DNA of 32,630 bases from an uncultured bacterium (GCA_902769585.1 CACXPT010000094.1:1-32630); one strand, 5' to 3'; counted from the first letter of the stretch, positions 15,582 to 25,717 are shown. The notes: generated from the letters alone by a model not told the origin. Program-made: numbers and translations.

Positions 15582-17963
15582 TTTGCCTGCAGGAGACGGA
15601 AGCGCGGACTTGGCCTTTTCTCGGATGGCTTCGACCGTCTTCTTAACGGCGCTCGACCCAGGCATGACGCGCAGGGCGTGGAGCGCGTTCGTCTCCGCCT
15701 CTGCGTAGCGCCCCTGCCGCATCAGCGCGATGGCGAGATTGTTCAGCGCCGCCGGTTCGTCAGGGCGGCTTGCGAGGCTGCGCTTCAGGTAGATTTCCGC
15801 GCGGCCGTACTGCTCCTCCACGAAGTAGCCCATGCCGATCGCGAAGTTCGCGGCGGAATCGTCGGGGTTGGATACCAGCACCTGCTGCGCGTACGTGCGC
15901 GCCATGCGAAAGTCGGCTCGGTCGAGGCCGAGCTTGAGTCCCTCGCGCAGCGTAAGGCGCGCGCCCTTCTGCAGTCCCACCCAGTCCATCTGCCGCCGCA
16001 GCTGCGTAAACGCCTCGTTCTTCAGGTCGAGCTGGTCGGCCAGCCCGGACTCCGCCATGGCCTCGTCAGTCTTCTTTGCCTTGTCGAGCGAATCCGCCCG
16101 CATCCGGCACATCCTCGCGAGCCGCCACTGCGCGAAGATGAAGGCGCTCTTGAGCGAACGGTCAGCCACGCCCATCGGATCGGCATTCTCGTAGAGCGCC
16201 AGGAGCCGATTCGCGAGGCTGCGCGCGCTTGCCGCCCCTTCCTGCGCCCAGTTTCCGTCTGGAGCGCCATTCGGGTACGCCACGAATCCGCCGCAAGCGG
16301 GCATTGGCAGCTTGTCGTGCCGCCAAAGCTCGAACCCCAGCTGGATCGCCACGTCAGCCATCCGCTCGGGCCTGTATCGCACCCATGTGCGCAGCGCGTC
16401 CGACGCGCCCGTCGCGAGAAGATCCTTGTCCTCCGCGTCAAGAGCGTCCCTCTCGCGGATGTACACCTCGCGCGGCTCGCCGCCCGACATCATGGAGAGC
16501 GTGCGGAGCAGCTTCCCCTGCACCGCCGCCGCCACCTCGACTCCGGCATCCATCGCGCCGTCGGTGAAAAGGCGCGTGGCGTTCCCGCACTCCGCCGCCG
16601 TCCGGCGCACGAACTCTCCCACGAGCGACCGCATCTCGTTCGCCGCCGGCTGCCACCGGAACGGCAGCACGAGCGCGGCCAAGACGAGCGGCTCGCACCG
16701 GAGCAGCACCCGGCGGATGCGGTCCACGGGACGGAACGACTTCGCCACAGGCCCGGCCGCAGGATCCTCCAGCGCGTCCTCGAAGTGCGTCACCGCGATG
16801 CGCCTGTAGTTGCGGAAGTATATCTCGACTCCAGTCACGCAAAGCGAGAACATTAGAGTCACAACGCTTCCGAGCGCACACAGGAAGAGCAGATAGTCTG
16901 ACTTGACGTTCGGCACGGAGGTCCATGCCCAGAACCAGAACGACTTCCAACCGGCAACCTGCAGGAACGCCACCACGCCCGCCAGCACGAAGAAAAGACC
17001 ATAGCGGTAAGGCAGGAACTTGTCCTCGTCAGTCGCCTTGCCGACGAGAACGGACGCAAGCACCAGCGGCACCCCGACAAAACCGAAGACGAACAGCCAG
17101 CCGATCGGCGACGCCGCAAAGACAAGCAGCTGCCCGTAGCGCGCTATCACGTGCACCACATACTGCGCGCCGGTCCAGCCATGTGCCGCCATGCCGTCCA
17201 TCGAGAGGAAGAACACGGCGTTGGCCACGATTGCGGGAATGAACCCTGCAAGGAACGCGTATGTCATCCTGCGAAGCGCCATAAGACGCACCAGGGGATT
17301 CGCGAGCGGGTTGGGCGTAAGGTCAGGCAAGCTGCCGATTCCTCTCCACCAGCCCACAGACGCAAGAATGACAGGCACGAGGAGTCCCACCGGCGTTTCC
17401 GCCGCCAGAATGCCCAGTACGCCAGCCGCCACGTATACCCGAACGACAGACTTGAGGCGGAACGCGCGGCTGCAGAGGATCGCCGCAATCACCGTAAGCA
17501 GGAGCTGGAGCGTGGTCGGCGAGAAGAACCTGCACGCCCGCCACACGGGCTCCGCGCACGCAAGGCACACGGTAGCCTGCATCAGCACGAGACGGACGAT
17601 TAGCCGGCTCCATCCGACGCGCTTCATGCGCAGGCGCAACGTCATCGGCAGCAACTCGTGGAAAACCATGAAGCTAGCGGCTGCCACCAGCCCAAGCGAA
17701 AATGGGCCAAGCGCATGGAGCATCCACAGACCTGCGCGAAGCCCCACAGCCTTGAACAAGAGCGACGAGAAGCCATGCCACAGACCGGGGAACGGAGCGA
17801 CCGGCGGACGCAACCCAGCCGCAACGGCTACATCCTCCCACATATCTGGCGGGACTTCGGCACTGCCCCACCACCAGGACAGAACAGCGAACACGCATCC
17901 GAGCGCAATCGCCCACGCATAATCCTTCCAGGAACGGCTTTCGGGCGACATGTCCACGCGCAC
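15579..17963 (-). CDS. Polytopic membrane protein with C-terminal TPR repeats, function unknown
   Basis: A 794-residue protein of no family I recognise. Residues about 12-450 contain roughly ten hydrophobic helices (for example WAIALGCVFAVLSWWWG, GFVGVPLVLASVLVG, YGLFFVLAGVVAFLQVAG). A soluble region follows, with tetratricopeptide repeats at about 660-770 (NPDDSAANFAIGMGYFVEEQ, DEPAALNNLAIALMRQGRY). The start is a GTG whose first base is the last base of the preceding stop codon (TAGTG). This implies translational coupling with the PEP-CTERM gene; an ATG four codons in (17951) is the alternative. Membrane-TPR architecture fits a scaffold or an export/assembly factor for the neighbouring surface proteins (inference). 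It lacks the conserved Cys and Arg motifs I would expect of an exosortase. Confidence 0.8.
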   Translation of the reverse strand: MRVDMSPESRSWKDYAWAIALGCVFAVLSWWWGSAEVPPDMWEDVAVAAGLRPPVAPFPGLWHGFSSLLFKAVGLRAGLWMLHALGPFSLGLVAAASFMVFHELLPMTLRLRMKRVGWSRLIVRLVLMQATVCLACAEPVWRACRFFSPTTLQLLLTVIAAILCSRAFRLKSVVRVYVAAGVLGILAAETPVGLLVPVILASVGWWRGIGSLPDLTPNPLANPLVRLMALRRMTYAFLAGFIPAIVANAVFFLSMDGMAAHGWTGAQYVVHVIARYGQLLVFAASPIGWLFVFGFVGVPLVLASVLVGKATDEDKFLPYRYGLFFVLAGVVAFLQVAGWKSFWFWAWTSVPNVKSDYLLFLCALGSVVTLMFSLCVTGVEIYFRNYRRIAVTHFEDALEDPAAGPVAKSFRPVDRIRRVLLRCEPLVLAALVLPFRWQPAANEMRSLVGEFVRRTAAECGNATRLFTDGAMDAGVEVAAAVQGKLLRTLSMMSGGEPREVYIRERDALDAEDKDLLATGASDALRTWVRYRPERMADVAIQLGFELWRHDKLPMPACGGFVAYPNGAPDGNWAQEGAASARSLANRLLALYENADPMGVADRSLKSAFIFAQWRLARMCRMRADSLDKAKKTDEAMAESGLADQLDLKNEAFTQLRRQMDWVGLQKGARLTLREGLKLGLDRADFRMARTYAQQVLVSNPDDSAANFAIGMGYFVEEQYGRAEIYLKRSLASRPDEPAALNNLAIALMRQGRYAEAETNALHALRVMPGSSAVKKTVEAIREKAKSALPSPAGK

Positions 17964-18499
17964 TACCCCCGCCGCTTCCGCCTAAGAGCCAGCAAACCGC
18001 CGCCGATCAGGAGCAGGATTCCGCTCGACGGCTCGGGAACGGCATAGCTTTCAGCGACCCAAGGCCCTATGGCCGGTGTCGCGCCCGGTCCGCTCCAGTC
18101 ATGAATGATGTAGCTGGCAAGCTGCTCGTACGTGTAAGACTGCGAATGCGCAATCCCCACCCACTCTCCATTCTCCCAATTCCCAAGCTCGACCATGAAA
18201 CTGAGACCCTCCGGGCTTTCCGGAAGCACCGCATACCATGCTCCGCCCATCGGAACTTCAAGCGACTCCTGATCGGGAGGCGGAATCACCAGATAATCTC
18301 CGGAGGACGTGACGATACGTGCCTCGTCGGCGCCCAGCGCGCTTGCTTTCTTGATGCCATCGTGAAAGGTATCCACGTCTGGATCGTCATCCACCTGCCA
18401 CCAGATCACTTCTTCCGTCGCGTGAACACAGAAAGCACCTACGGCCACGCCGCAAAGAAACACCGCCCGCCGTATAGAATGCCACAGCTTCATTTCCAT
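17963..18499 (-). CDS. Small secreted PEP-CTERM protein
   Basis: A 178-residue protein with a signal peptide (residues about 5-28, AVFLCGVAVGAFCVHA). It ends in a classic PEP-CTERM sorting tail: AVPEPSS (153-159), a hydrophobic stretch LLLIGGGLLAL, then RRKRRG. Such tails are cut by an exosortase during transfer to the cell surface. The mature region starts VIWWQVDDDP and is rich in Asp, Trp and Tyr; I know no function for it. Three starts are possible: GTG 18517, ATG 18499 and ATG 18493. None has a strong ribosome site, and 18499 is chosen as the first ATG. It lies 33 bases after the giant exoprotein gene and overlaps the membrane-TPR gene by one base, so the three are probably co-transcribed. 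No exosortase is in the window. Confidence 0.85.
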   Translation of the reverse strand: MEMKLWHSIRRAVFLCGVAVGAFCVHATEEVIWWQVDDDPDVDTFHDGIKKASALGADEARIVTSSGDYLVIPPPDQESLEVPMGGAWYAVLPESPEGLSFMVELGNWENGEWVGIAHSQSYTYEQLASYIIHDWSGPGATPAIGPWVAESYAVPEPSSGILLLIGGGLLALRRKRRG

Positions 18500-18532
18500 G
18501 TTTTCCAGATGTCTCACTTGGCGGTCTATCCC

Positions 18533-18535
18533 TTA
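18533..18535 (-). other. Stop of the giant gene with a 33-base gap to the PEP-CTERM gene
   Basis: The TAA stop is followed by only 33 bases before the ATG at 18499, with no hairpin or T-tract. Read-through transcription from the giant gene into the PEP-CTERM and membrane-TPR genes is therefore likely. Confidence 0.5.
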
Positions 18536-21500
18536 ATCGTTGGAGTTGACGGGGAACGTAATGCTCAACTCGCCCGACGCCTTGCGGTAGTACCAGAAGC
18601 CGCGACCCGGCGGGATCGTGTAGTCGGTCTTGCGTATCACCCGCGTCCTCATGCGACCGTTCTTCTCATACTGCTCAAGCGCTGACGCGCCCCAGTTCGT
18701 GCCGTCCCACGTCAGGATGGTCGGATTCGAACCCTCAGTCGGGATAAGGATCTGGTCGCCAGCGTCACGCGCACCGCTCCACACGAGGTCGTTGATCGCC
18801 ACCGGCTCCATCGTCGGGTTGGTCACCATCGTTGGCGTCAGCGTCTCGCCGTCGCCCCCTGCGATCGTGACTGTCCCGGCCTCCCCAGCGTACCGTCCAA
18901 TCAGATAGATATAGTTTGTCGATCCGTCGAGCGCAATCGGTGCGTTGCGGCCGAGCCAGAATGCGCTGCCTAGCGGAAGGCGAGTCGTGTCAGCCGCAGC
19001 CTCGGAAACGCCACTCATGTTGACCGTCGGGATCGAAGCCCAGCCATCACCGTCTTTGTTCCACTTCCTGTATTTGTCGGTCTCGGGATCCCAGTAGAGA
19101 ATCTGGCTCGCGCCGACGCTGTTCGGGTTCACCACCTCGGAGGCGGCAACAGCGATCTCGTTCGTGCTGTCGAGAGACATCGACAGCCAGGGGACAGCCA
19201 TCATCGTGTTCGTCATCGCGCTCTCCACGCGCAGGACGCCGATCGTCGTGACCGAGGAGATCACAGACTCGCCCGTGTAAAGCTCGTTCGTCGGGGTGAA
19301 GACGAGGTTGAACACGTAGAGGCCAGTCGGATCGCCAGGCGCAAGAGGAATGTTCGTCTCGTACTTGCTCGTCAATTCACCCTGCGTGAATTCGCTTTCG
19401 CCTTTTAGCTTCTTGTCGAGGCGGTAGTGCACGCGCAGGCCTGTCACCGCTTCCGCGAGCGGCTCGATGTTGGGGAAGTGGACGACGAACGCATTCGGGT
19501 TCACTGTGCTGCCCCGCTGCATGATCGTCGCGACCACCTTCTTGCCGAAGTCCGTACGCTCTATGACGTAGTTCTGCCACAGGCGAAGCCCGTTGGGGCA
19601 GATCGCGTTAAGCGCCTCGTAGCGGGTCGTGTTGTCCGCAAGCTGTTCGCCCGTCTTGCCTGAACTGTCGATGAGCCATCTCGGCCGCCCCATGGAAATC
19701 GGCGTCGCGTAACCGGTCGCGCCGTCCATGTTGATCATGAAATCCCACCCCGTTATCGTGAAGGTGCAGTTGGTCACGAACGTCGTGTGGTTCTGAGCCT
19801 CGACACGGAAGAAGAGCTTGTATGTGCCAGGCTGCGTAAACGAGGGCAAATCGTCCAGCCATTCGCCCGACTCGTCGCGGAACGAGCATGTCAGCGGATT
19901 GATGTCGCCATGCATGAGACCCGTCACGTTCGTCGTGACGACGGGAATCTGCGCATCGCCGGTGTAGGGGATGTCCGGGGTTGTGATCGTCGCCGTGAGC
20001 GGTGCCGGCGTCACAAACACCATGAACGTGCCGAACACATCGTCGTGGCTCTCGGCCGATGCCTTGAACTGCACGATGAAATTGCCCACGTCGGTGTAGC
20101 CGGACGGCATGGTCGAAGTCCATTCGTTCGTGCCGACGCGGTACTGGTACGAGACCGGCAAGCTGTTTCTGGGTTCGCAGTTCGTCATGCAGACAAGTGA
20201 GCTTGTGTCAACTGGCTCGCCCGTGTAGGGGAGCGAAATGTCATCGATGGAAAGCGAGAAGATGGCGTTCGTGACGATGTGCCGCGAGCTGGTGTAACAG
20301 AGCATGTAGTAGTAGGGGACGGATTGGGTTACTGGCTGCTGTGTCTCGGGATCAATTACCTGCGCGCCTGTCTCTGGGTCTATCACCGGTTCGGTGTGCC
20401 AGTACGGCTCCTTGTGTGGAAGATCGAGATTCCCCTGCGTGATGTCGTACTGCCCGGACGGGGAGTACGCGGTGACCGGACAATACGGCGCACCCACAAG
20501 CTGCATCGCGTTCGTCCAGTGGTCCCAGCCGGGGCCTTCGGTGTACCCGCCGTAGGAAACGTTGTAGGACGGTGTCGCGGGGTCGTCGCCGTAGCAGCTC
20601 ACGTGCGGCGTCTCGTTCACATAGATGAGGAGCGTGTTTGTGGGAACGGCAGTGATAACATCGAGAGACTGGTAACGCTGCGAAATGGCGACGATGACGC
20701 CATTCGTCTCAAGCGTCAGGCGCAAGTAGTAGTTCGTGTTGACCGGAGACCACAGCGGAAACTGCGTGACGGTCTCCATGCCGTCGGGGTAGTGGAAACA
20801 TTTGCCAAGGTTCACGGCGTGTGCGGTACTGCTTATCGCATTGGCCATGTCCTTCACCTTGCCATTGTCGCGAAATACTTCGTTCGTAGTCCCGTAGTAG
20901 GCGACGAGGTCAACCGTCTGGGGATCGAGGTGCGAGGTAGTCTCAATGAACTCGACCGTCGCAACGTTGTTCGACCACGTCGCCTCTGGGAAGATGACGC
21001 GCGGCTTGTCGATTGTCTGGAGTTCCATGGTGCGCGGCGAGAGGAAGTACTTGGTTCCCGCCTCGTTGCCCGTCGCAAAGCGCGTGTAATAGACCTTGTT
21101 GCGCTCGAAGCCCACCGACGCGGGAAGGTTGATCGTGCCGTCGTTCGACTGCCTTCCCGTCCCCAGGTCGAGGAAGTGGACACCCGTGCCAGACGGCGCG
21201 GTGTCGCCGTTTACGTCGTCCTCGTTCTCGCTCCAGTAGAAGTAAAGATGCGCCTCGGGATCCATGTCGTAGAGGGCGTACATGATGTCGACGTTGTCTA
21301 ACTGATTGCTCTCCGCGTTCGGCATGTGCCAGTTCGAGCCGTTGTTTCGGATGGCGGGAACGAAGAAGGACGCGATCTCGTCGGAATACATGAAGGAGTT
21401 GGCCTCCTTTCTGGCGACGAGGCGCACCCAGTACGTATAACCGACTTCCGGCGGGGTGAAGGTGGTGTCGCCGATGCCGACAGTGTCGGACACGGCCTTC

Positions 21501-24500
21501 ACCCACACGCCCTCGCCGTTGGCGACCTCATTCGAGCTGGACGTGCTGTACAGGACGTAGAGATCGTCCGTTTCCATCTGGATGCCTGCCCAGTAGATGC
21601 GATAGCCGATGTCGGCGTAGCCCTTCTCGTCCGTATAATCGCAGAGGGTCATCATGATGCGCGGCTCCTCGGCGATGGGGTCGCGACCGTGAACCTCGTA
21701 GGAGATCAGCACCACGCCGTCGCCGCCGTTGCCGCCCTGCCAGAATTCGTTCGGCGTCTTTTCGTTAAAATCCCTCTTGGAGCCGCCGCCGCCGCCCGCA
21801 CCCGTGTTGGGAACGCCGGATGTGGCGAGCGTACCGTTCCTGATGTCCGCCGCATTTCCGCCGATGCCGGAACCACCGCCACCCGGCTTGGTGAAGTTGC
21901 TGCCGTCGCCTTTATCCGAATCGTCCCTGTAGGCATAGCCGCCACCGCCGCCCGCACCGTAGAAGAGCGTCTCGCCCGTCATCGAGTTACCCAAGCCCAC
22001 GCCGCCGGCACCGCCGCCATACCAACTATCAAACGACGCCGACGTGCCGGCGCGCCCCGCGCCGCCGCCGCCGCCCGCCGCCGCTTTGCCAATCGTGTTG
22101 CCGCCATCCAGTTTGTCGTTGCCGCGTCCACCGACATGGCCGAATGGGCGGAATTCTTCTGGAAGGCCCAGCATGGCCGGGCTGCCGCCGAGAAGTGCGT
22201 ACGTTCCACCGCCGCCGGACGCGCCGTCGGCGCCCTTGGCGATGGCTTCGTTGTCCGCATAGCTGCCGCCGCCACCGCCGCCGTGCATGCGGATCAGGGG
22301 ATTCGCCTCGTCGCTCGCGAGCGCAAAATAGGAGATTTCGCCGTTGCCGTGCGCGGCTGCCGTCGTGGTGTTCGACGGAGCGATGCCGCCCGTGCCGACG
22401 TGGATTTTGTAGGTCGTGTTCGTCGTCACGGGGTACGACTGGCTGTAGAAGAGGCCGCCGCCGCCGCCGCCGCCGCCGATTCCGTAACCACCCGCGCCAC
22501 CGCCGCCAACCACCATGATCTCCACGTTCGTCACGTAGTCCGGCGTCGTGAAGGTGTACGTGCCCGCCCGATAGCGGTGAACGAACTTGTCATCAAGGCG
22601 GATGAGTTCGCCTTCGACGTCCGCCATGTTGACGTTGCCGGTCGTACGGAAGGACCCGACGTGTTCGCGGTTCTGCTGCTCATGTCCGTTCACCACGTTG
22701 ACGGCGCGAATGCGGAAGTTGTACGGCATGTCCTGCTTCAGGCCCGTCACGGGGATCGAGAAGCGCCTCCCCGCCGTCACGTGGTCAATCAGCGTCGTCC
22801 AGGTCTCCGGCTCCGATTCGCCGTCCACCCACAGCTGGTATTCGATGCGGCACTCGGTGGCGTCCAGACCGCAGTACGTGACGGTGCCCGCGAACTGCAC
22901 GTAGGCGTAGCTCACGTCGATGATCGTGTCGGGCAGTCCCACGCCCCTCTCCCACACCACGACCGGGACGGGGGACTCCACGCCACAGTAGACCTCCGTC
23001 CCCTTCGTGACGAACGCGTTATCCTTCTGCCGCGTGGAAAGGTATTCCGCCTTGATCCAGTCCGGCGAACGCATGCCCTTCGAGTAGCGCACCTCGTCGA
23101 CAAAGCCGTTGAACGCGCCCGTACCGATCTGCTGTCCGCCGATGACGAGATTTTCGTAGGTGGCGTTCGCGTCGTTCACAACCGGATACTTGAGCACGAA
23201 GTTGGTGACGGTGCTGGGCAACTCCTCTCCGTCCATGTAGGCGTGGAAGAGCCGGTTGGTGGTGCCGTCCGGGTTGACACTCCCGTCGTAGACGAACGTC
23301 CAATAGTGCCAAGACGTACCGAAGTCCGTCGTATTGAAGAGCTGGTACTTGCCCTTTTCGCTCGATCCCGACCAGACGCGAAGCCTGCCGGTCGAAGTCT
23401 CCTCGCACTGGATACCCCAACCGACGTCCTGGTCCATCGTCTTGCGGCTCACGAGGTACCCCCACTTCGGTGGCTTCTCCGCCAGCTTGTACCAGCCGGA
23501 GTACGTGAACACGTTGCCGACGCCCGTGCGGATCAGATCGTCCCTGCCGTTGAACACGATGATGCGTCCGTAGGTAGAGGACGAACCCGGCACCTGCGCC
23601 ACGCGGCGGCAGTTGCCGCCGATCATCTGTCCCGCGTTGATCCCGGCGAGCGACTCCGCATGCGTTTCGCCGGCGTGGTCGTTGACCGTCGAGTCCTTCA
23701 GCTCCACCACGCCGTTCTTCGTCTCGTTCATGTGCCACACGCCGACGTAACGCTCGAACGTGTTGCCCACGACCGGCAGAGGATCGACGAGCGGGCTGCG
23801 GTAACACATCGTGAACTTCGTGCCGTTGACCATTTCGGGAAGCCGCACCCAGATGAGCGACATGCCGTTCTTGTTCCACGTGTCGATCTCGTGCGGGATT
23901 ATGTGCCCCAGCTCGTCGACGAACGCCATGTCGCTTCCGTCATAGTGGTAGAAGTCGTCGTAGGTGAAGCCGTTCGTGTCGTTCTTGCGGATGTCGACCA
24001 AGCGCTCAAAGTCTTTCACCACCCAGAAGACGTTCGTGCCGTCGTCGTAGAGCTCCGTGTAGGGCGAACCGACGTCCCCATCGCCGTGGACACCATGCGT
24101 CGTGATCGTGCCCGTGACGATGTCCGTTACCGACTCATCGTCGCCAACGGCGCAGAGCTTGTAATTGTAGGCCGTTCCGCGTGCAAGCCCGCTGATGGTT
24201 TTCGTGAAGCGGTTGCCAAGGGACTGGTTCTCCGCAAAGATCTCCCAGCTCGGCTCTGCCTCGCCATCCGCCCAGACCTTGCCCAGCACGTTGCATTTGG
24301 TCGCGCCGCCGAGCGCGGAGACCACGCCGCCCACGATGGCGAAATCATACGCGACCTCCGAAAAACCCGTCTTGCCGGAATCCGCAGACCACGTAATCGT
24401 CAGGCCAGCCGCCGTCGTGAACGTGCCCGACACGGGTTCCGTCGCATTTGCTTCGTCTTGATCGTTGCCGATGGCGCGGAGCTTGTAGCTGTATTCCGTG

Positions 24501-25717
24501 GAAAGATCCAATCCCGTGACAGAGACCTCGAAAGCGTCGCTGGCGACAAGCCCGTTCGTGAGTGTCGTCCAGTTCTCCGGCTCGCTTGCGCTCGTCTTCC
24601 AGACCTTGCACTGGATGGCGCATGATGATATTCCGCTATCGCCGAGTTGCTGCACTGTACCTTCAAAGATGACAAAATTATGCCCGGCCTCGTCCAATCC
24701 CGGCTCTGCGCCGAAAGCGTTCACCCAACTGACCAAGAGTTGTCCAGACGGAGCCCTTATGACGAAGCTCGCATTGTTGACCGTATCATAATCGGCCTTC
24801 ACCCAATCGCGGCTCGGAACGCCACTCTTGAGACGAACCTCGTCCATGGAGCCGGCAAAGCGGCGCCCCTTGTTGGATCCGCCCATGTTCAATGGATTGT
24901 CCTGCGTGGAACAGCCGATGCCGATGTTGCAATTCTCCTGCGCAACCGGCTCGCCAAGCGTCTTGGACTCGACGAACACGCCGTTTGTATAGACGTCCGC
25001 ATATTGCTGCGACTCATCAAGGCGCCAGACGACATCGACCTTTTTCCAAGTGCCGTCTCTCAATTGCGGAGCGATCGGTTTGGTTGTTGTATAGATTGTG
25101 GTGGAACCCGAAAAGATGCGCATGAATTTCTTTTGATCTGCGTTCTTATCGTCATGATGGAAGGCAAAGCCCCAGGACGTACCATTATCACCCTTGCGTC
25201 GTCCAATGAGGTTAGACCATTTCCACATGCTCTCAGTAGAGGCAACTGACATCCAGAAAGACGCATGGAAATCCGTGCCGAGCGACTCGGCAAGCGTTTT
25301 CTTCACGCCGTTCGTGGCGTCAACGACAATGCCGTAAGCATGGTCATTGTTATTCGCGATGACGCGCCCTGCACCGACCGCACCGGCAGCGACGGTCGAG
25401 CCGGCGTATGTCAATCCGTTCATCCCGTTGGGCGATGCGTCATTGATGGTCTTCCCGGCCCCGCCAGTCTCTTTCAAGTGCCAGACGCCGACATAGCCAC
25501 CCCACGGATTGTCGTTCGTGACATACACGCCGTCCGCGACATTGTAGCACATGTAGAACTTCGTGCCCCGCGTCATCGTCGGGAGCTTGACCCAGACGAG
25601 GGATTCCCCATTGTGAACCCAGGTATCTTTTTCGCAGGCGAGGCGAGTACCGTCTTCGGTGAAGAAGGCCAAGTCATGGCCGTATGTCTGGGTATGGGCG
25701 TTGTTCCAGGCGGACAT
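18533..25717 (-). CDS. Giant DUF2341/LamG multidomain exoprotein, main reading frame (5' end displaced by frameshift)
   Basis: The 2394-residue frame begins inside a first DUF2341 module (residues 1-60). Order by position: LamG-like (about 76-296), fibronectin-like pair (319-546), second DUF2341 (566-646), second LamG-like (659-886), fibronectin-like (919-1026) and a glycine-rich domain (1066-1340) with a run of eight Gly. Further beta-rich modules follow. Two MBG-type Ig-like repeats lie at about 1822-1989 (LPYTGEPVD, IPYTGDAQIP), and a C-terminal Trp/Gly-rich domain at 2172-2394. There is no PEP-CTERM tail; it ends FPVNSND. Such proteins are thought to act as surface adhesins or glycan-binding fibres (inference). 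Met1 at 25717 is only the first ATG of this frame. A signal peptide and the beginning of the same DUF2341 module lie immediately upstream in another frame, so the original gene probably began near 25857. Confidence 0.85.
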   Translation of the reverse strand: MSAWNNAHTQTYGHDLAFFTEDGTRLACEKDTWVHNGESLVWVKLPTMTRGTKFYMCYNVADGVYVTNDNPWGGYVGVWHLKETGGAGKTINDASPNGMNGLTYAGSTVAAGAVGAGRVIANNNDHAYGIVVDATNGVKKTLAESLGTDFHASFWMSVASTESMWKWSNLIGRRKGDNGTSWGFAFHHDDKNADQKKFMRIFSGSTTIYTTTKPIAPQLRDGTWKKVDVVWRLDESQQYADVYTNGVFVESKTLGEPVAQENCNIGIGCSTQDNPLNMGGSNKGRRFAGSMDEVRLKSGVPSRDWVKADYDTVNNASFVIRAPSGQLLVSWVNAFGAEPGLDEAGHNFVIFEGTVQQLGDSGISSCAIQCKVWKTSASEPENWTTLTNGLVASDAFEVSVTGLDLSTEYSYKLRAIGNDQDEANATEPVSGTFTTAAGLTITWSADSGKTGFSEVAYDFAIVGGVVSALGGATKCNVLGKVWADGEAEPSWEIFAENQSLGNRFTKTISGLARGTAYNYKLCAVGDDESVTDIVTGTITTHGVHGDGDVGSPYTELYDDGTNVFWVVKDFERLVDIRKNDTNGFTYDDFYHYDGSDMAFVDELGHIIPHEIDTWNKNGMSLIWVRLPEMVNGTKFTMCYRSPLVDPLPVVGNTFERYVGVWHMNETKNGVVELKDSTVNDHAGETHAESLAGINAGQMIGGNCRRVAQVPGSSSTYGRIIVFNGRDDLIRTGVGNVFTYSGWYKLAEKPPKWGYLVSRKTMDQDVGWGIQCEETSTGRLRVWSGSSEKGKYQLFNTTDFGTSWHYWTFVYDGSVNPDGTTNRLFHAYMDGEELPSTVTNFVLKYPVVNDANATYENLVIGGQQIGTGAFNGFVDEVRYSKGMRSPDWIKAEYLSTRQKDNAFVTKGTEVYCGVESPVPVVVWERGVGLPDTIIDVSYAYVQFAGTVTYCGLDATECRIEYQLWVDGESEPETWTTLIDHVTAGRRFSIPVTGLKQDMPYNFRIRAVNVVNGHEQQNREHVGSFRTTGNVNMADVEGELIRLDDKFVHRYRAGTYTFTTPDYVTNVEIMVVGGGGAGGYGIGGGGGGGGLFYSQSYPVTTNTTYKIHVGTGGIAPSNTTTAAAHGNGEISYFALASDEANPLIRMHGGGGGGSYADNEAIAKGADGASGGGGTYALLGGSPAMLGLPEEFRPFGHVGGRGNDKLDGGNTIGKAAAGGGGGAGRAGTSASFDSWYGGGAGGVGLGNSMTGETLFYGAGGGGGYAYRDDSDKGDGSNFTKPGGGGSGIGGNAADIRNGTLATSGVPNTGAGGGGGSKRDFNEKTPNEFWQGGNGGDGVVLISYEVHGRDPIAEEPRIMMTLCDYTDEKGYADIGYRIYWAGIQMETDDLYVLYSTSSSNEVANGEGVWVKAVSDTVGIGDTTFTPPEVGYTYWVRLVARKEANSFMYSDEIASFFVPAIRNNGSNWHMPNAESNQLDNVDIMYALYDMDPEAHLYFYWSENEDDVNGDTAPSGTGVHFLDLGTGRQSNDGTINLPASVGFERNKVYYTRFATGNEAGTKYFLSPRTMELQTIDKPRVIFPEATWSNNVATVEFIETTSHLDPQTVDLVAYYGTTNEVFRDNGKVKDMANAISSTAHAVNLGKCFHYPDGMETVTQFPLWSPVNTNYYLRLTLETNGVIVAISQRYQSLDVITAVPTNTLLIYVNETPHVSCYGDDPATPSYNVSYGGYTEGPGWDHWTNAMQLVGAPYCPVTAYSPSGQYDITQGNLDLPHKEPYWHTEPVIDPETGAQVIDPETQQPVTQSVPYYYMLCYTSSRHIVTNAIFSLSIDDISLPYTGEPVDTSSLVCMTNCEPRNSLPVSYQYRVGTNEWTSTMPSGYTDVGNFIVQFKASAESHDDVFGTFMVFVTPAPLTATITTPDIPYTGDAQIPVVTTNVTGLMHGDINPLTCSFRDESGEWLDDLPSFTQPGTYKLFFRVEAQNHTTFVTNCTFTITGWDFMINMDGATGYATPISMGRPRWLIDSSGKTGEQLADNTTRYEALNAICPNGLRLWQNYVIERTDFGKKVVATIMQRGSTVNPNAFVVHFPNIEPLAEAVTGLRVHYRLDKKLKGESEFTQGELTSKYETNIPLAPGDPTGLYVFNLVFTPTNELYTGESVISSVTTIGVLRVESAMTNTMMAVPWLSMSLDSTNEIAVAASEVVNPNSVGASQILYWDPETDKYRKWNKDGDGWASIPTVNMSGVSEAAADTTRLPLGSAFWLGRNAPIALDGSTNYIYLIGRYAGEAGTVTIAGGDGETLTPTMVTNPTMEPVAINDLVWSGARDAGDQILIPTEGSNPTILTWDGTNWGASALEQYEKNGRMRTRVIRKTDYTIPPGRGFWYYRKASGELSITFPVNSND
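22454..22477 (-). repeat. (GGC)8 microsatellite in the glycine-rich domain
   Basis: Eight identical GGC codons encode eight consecutive glycines in the giant exoprotein. Shorter GGC/GGT runs occur through about 21700-22520. Length changes here would keep the frame. Confidence 0.85.

Noticed and set aside
15579..17963. Exosortase for the PEP-CTERM protein
   Set aside because: The protein has many helices but I could not find the conserved Cys, Arg and His motifs of exosortases, and its TPR tail is atypical.
21326..24625. Plus-strand open frame of 1099 codons opposite the giant exoprotein
   Set aside because: Same low-complexity Arg/Ala/Val/His composition. The minus strand encodes recognisable LamG, DUF2341 and Gly-rich domains.
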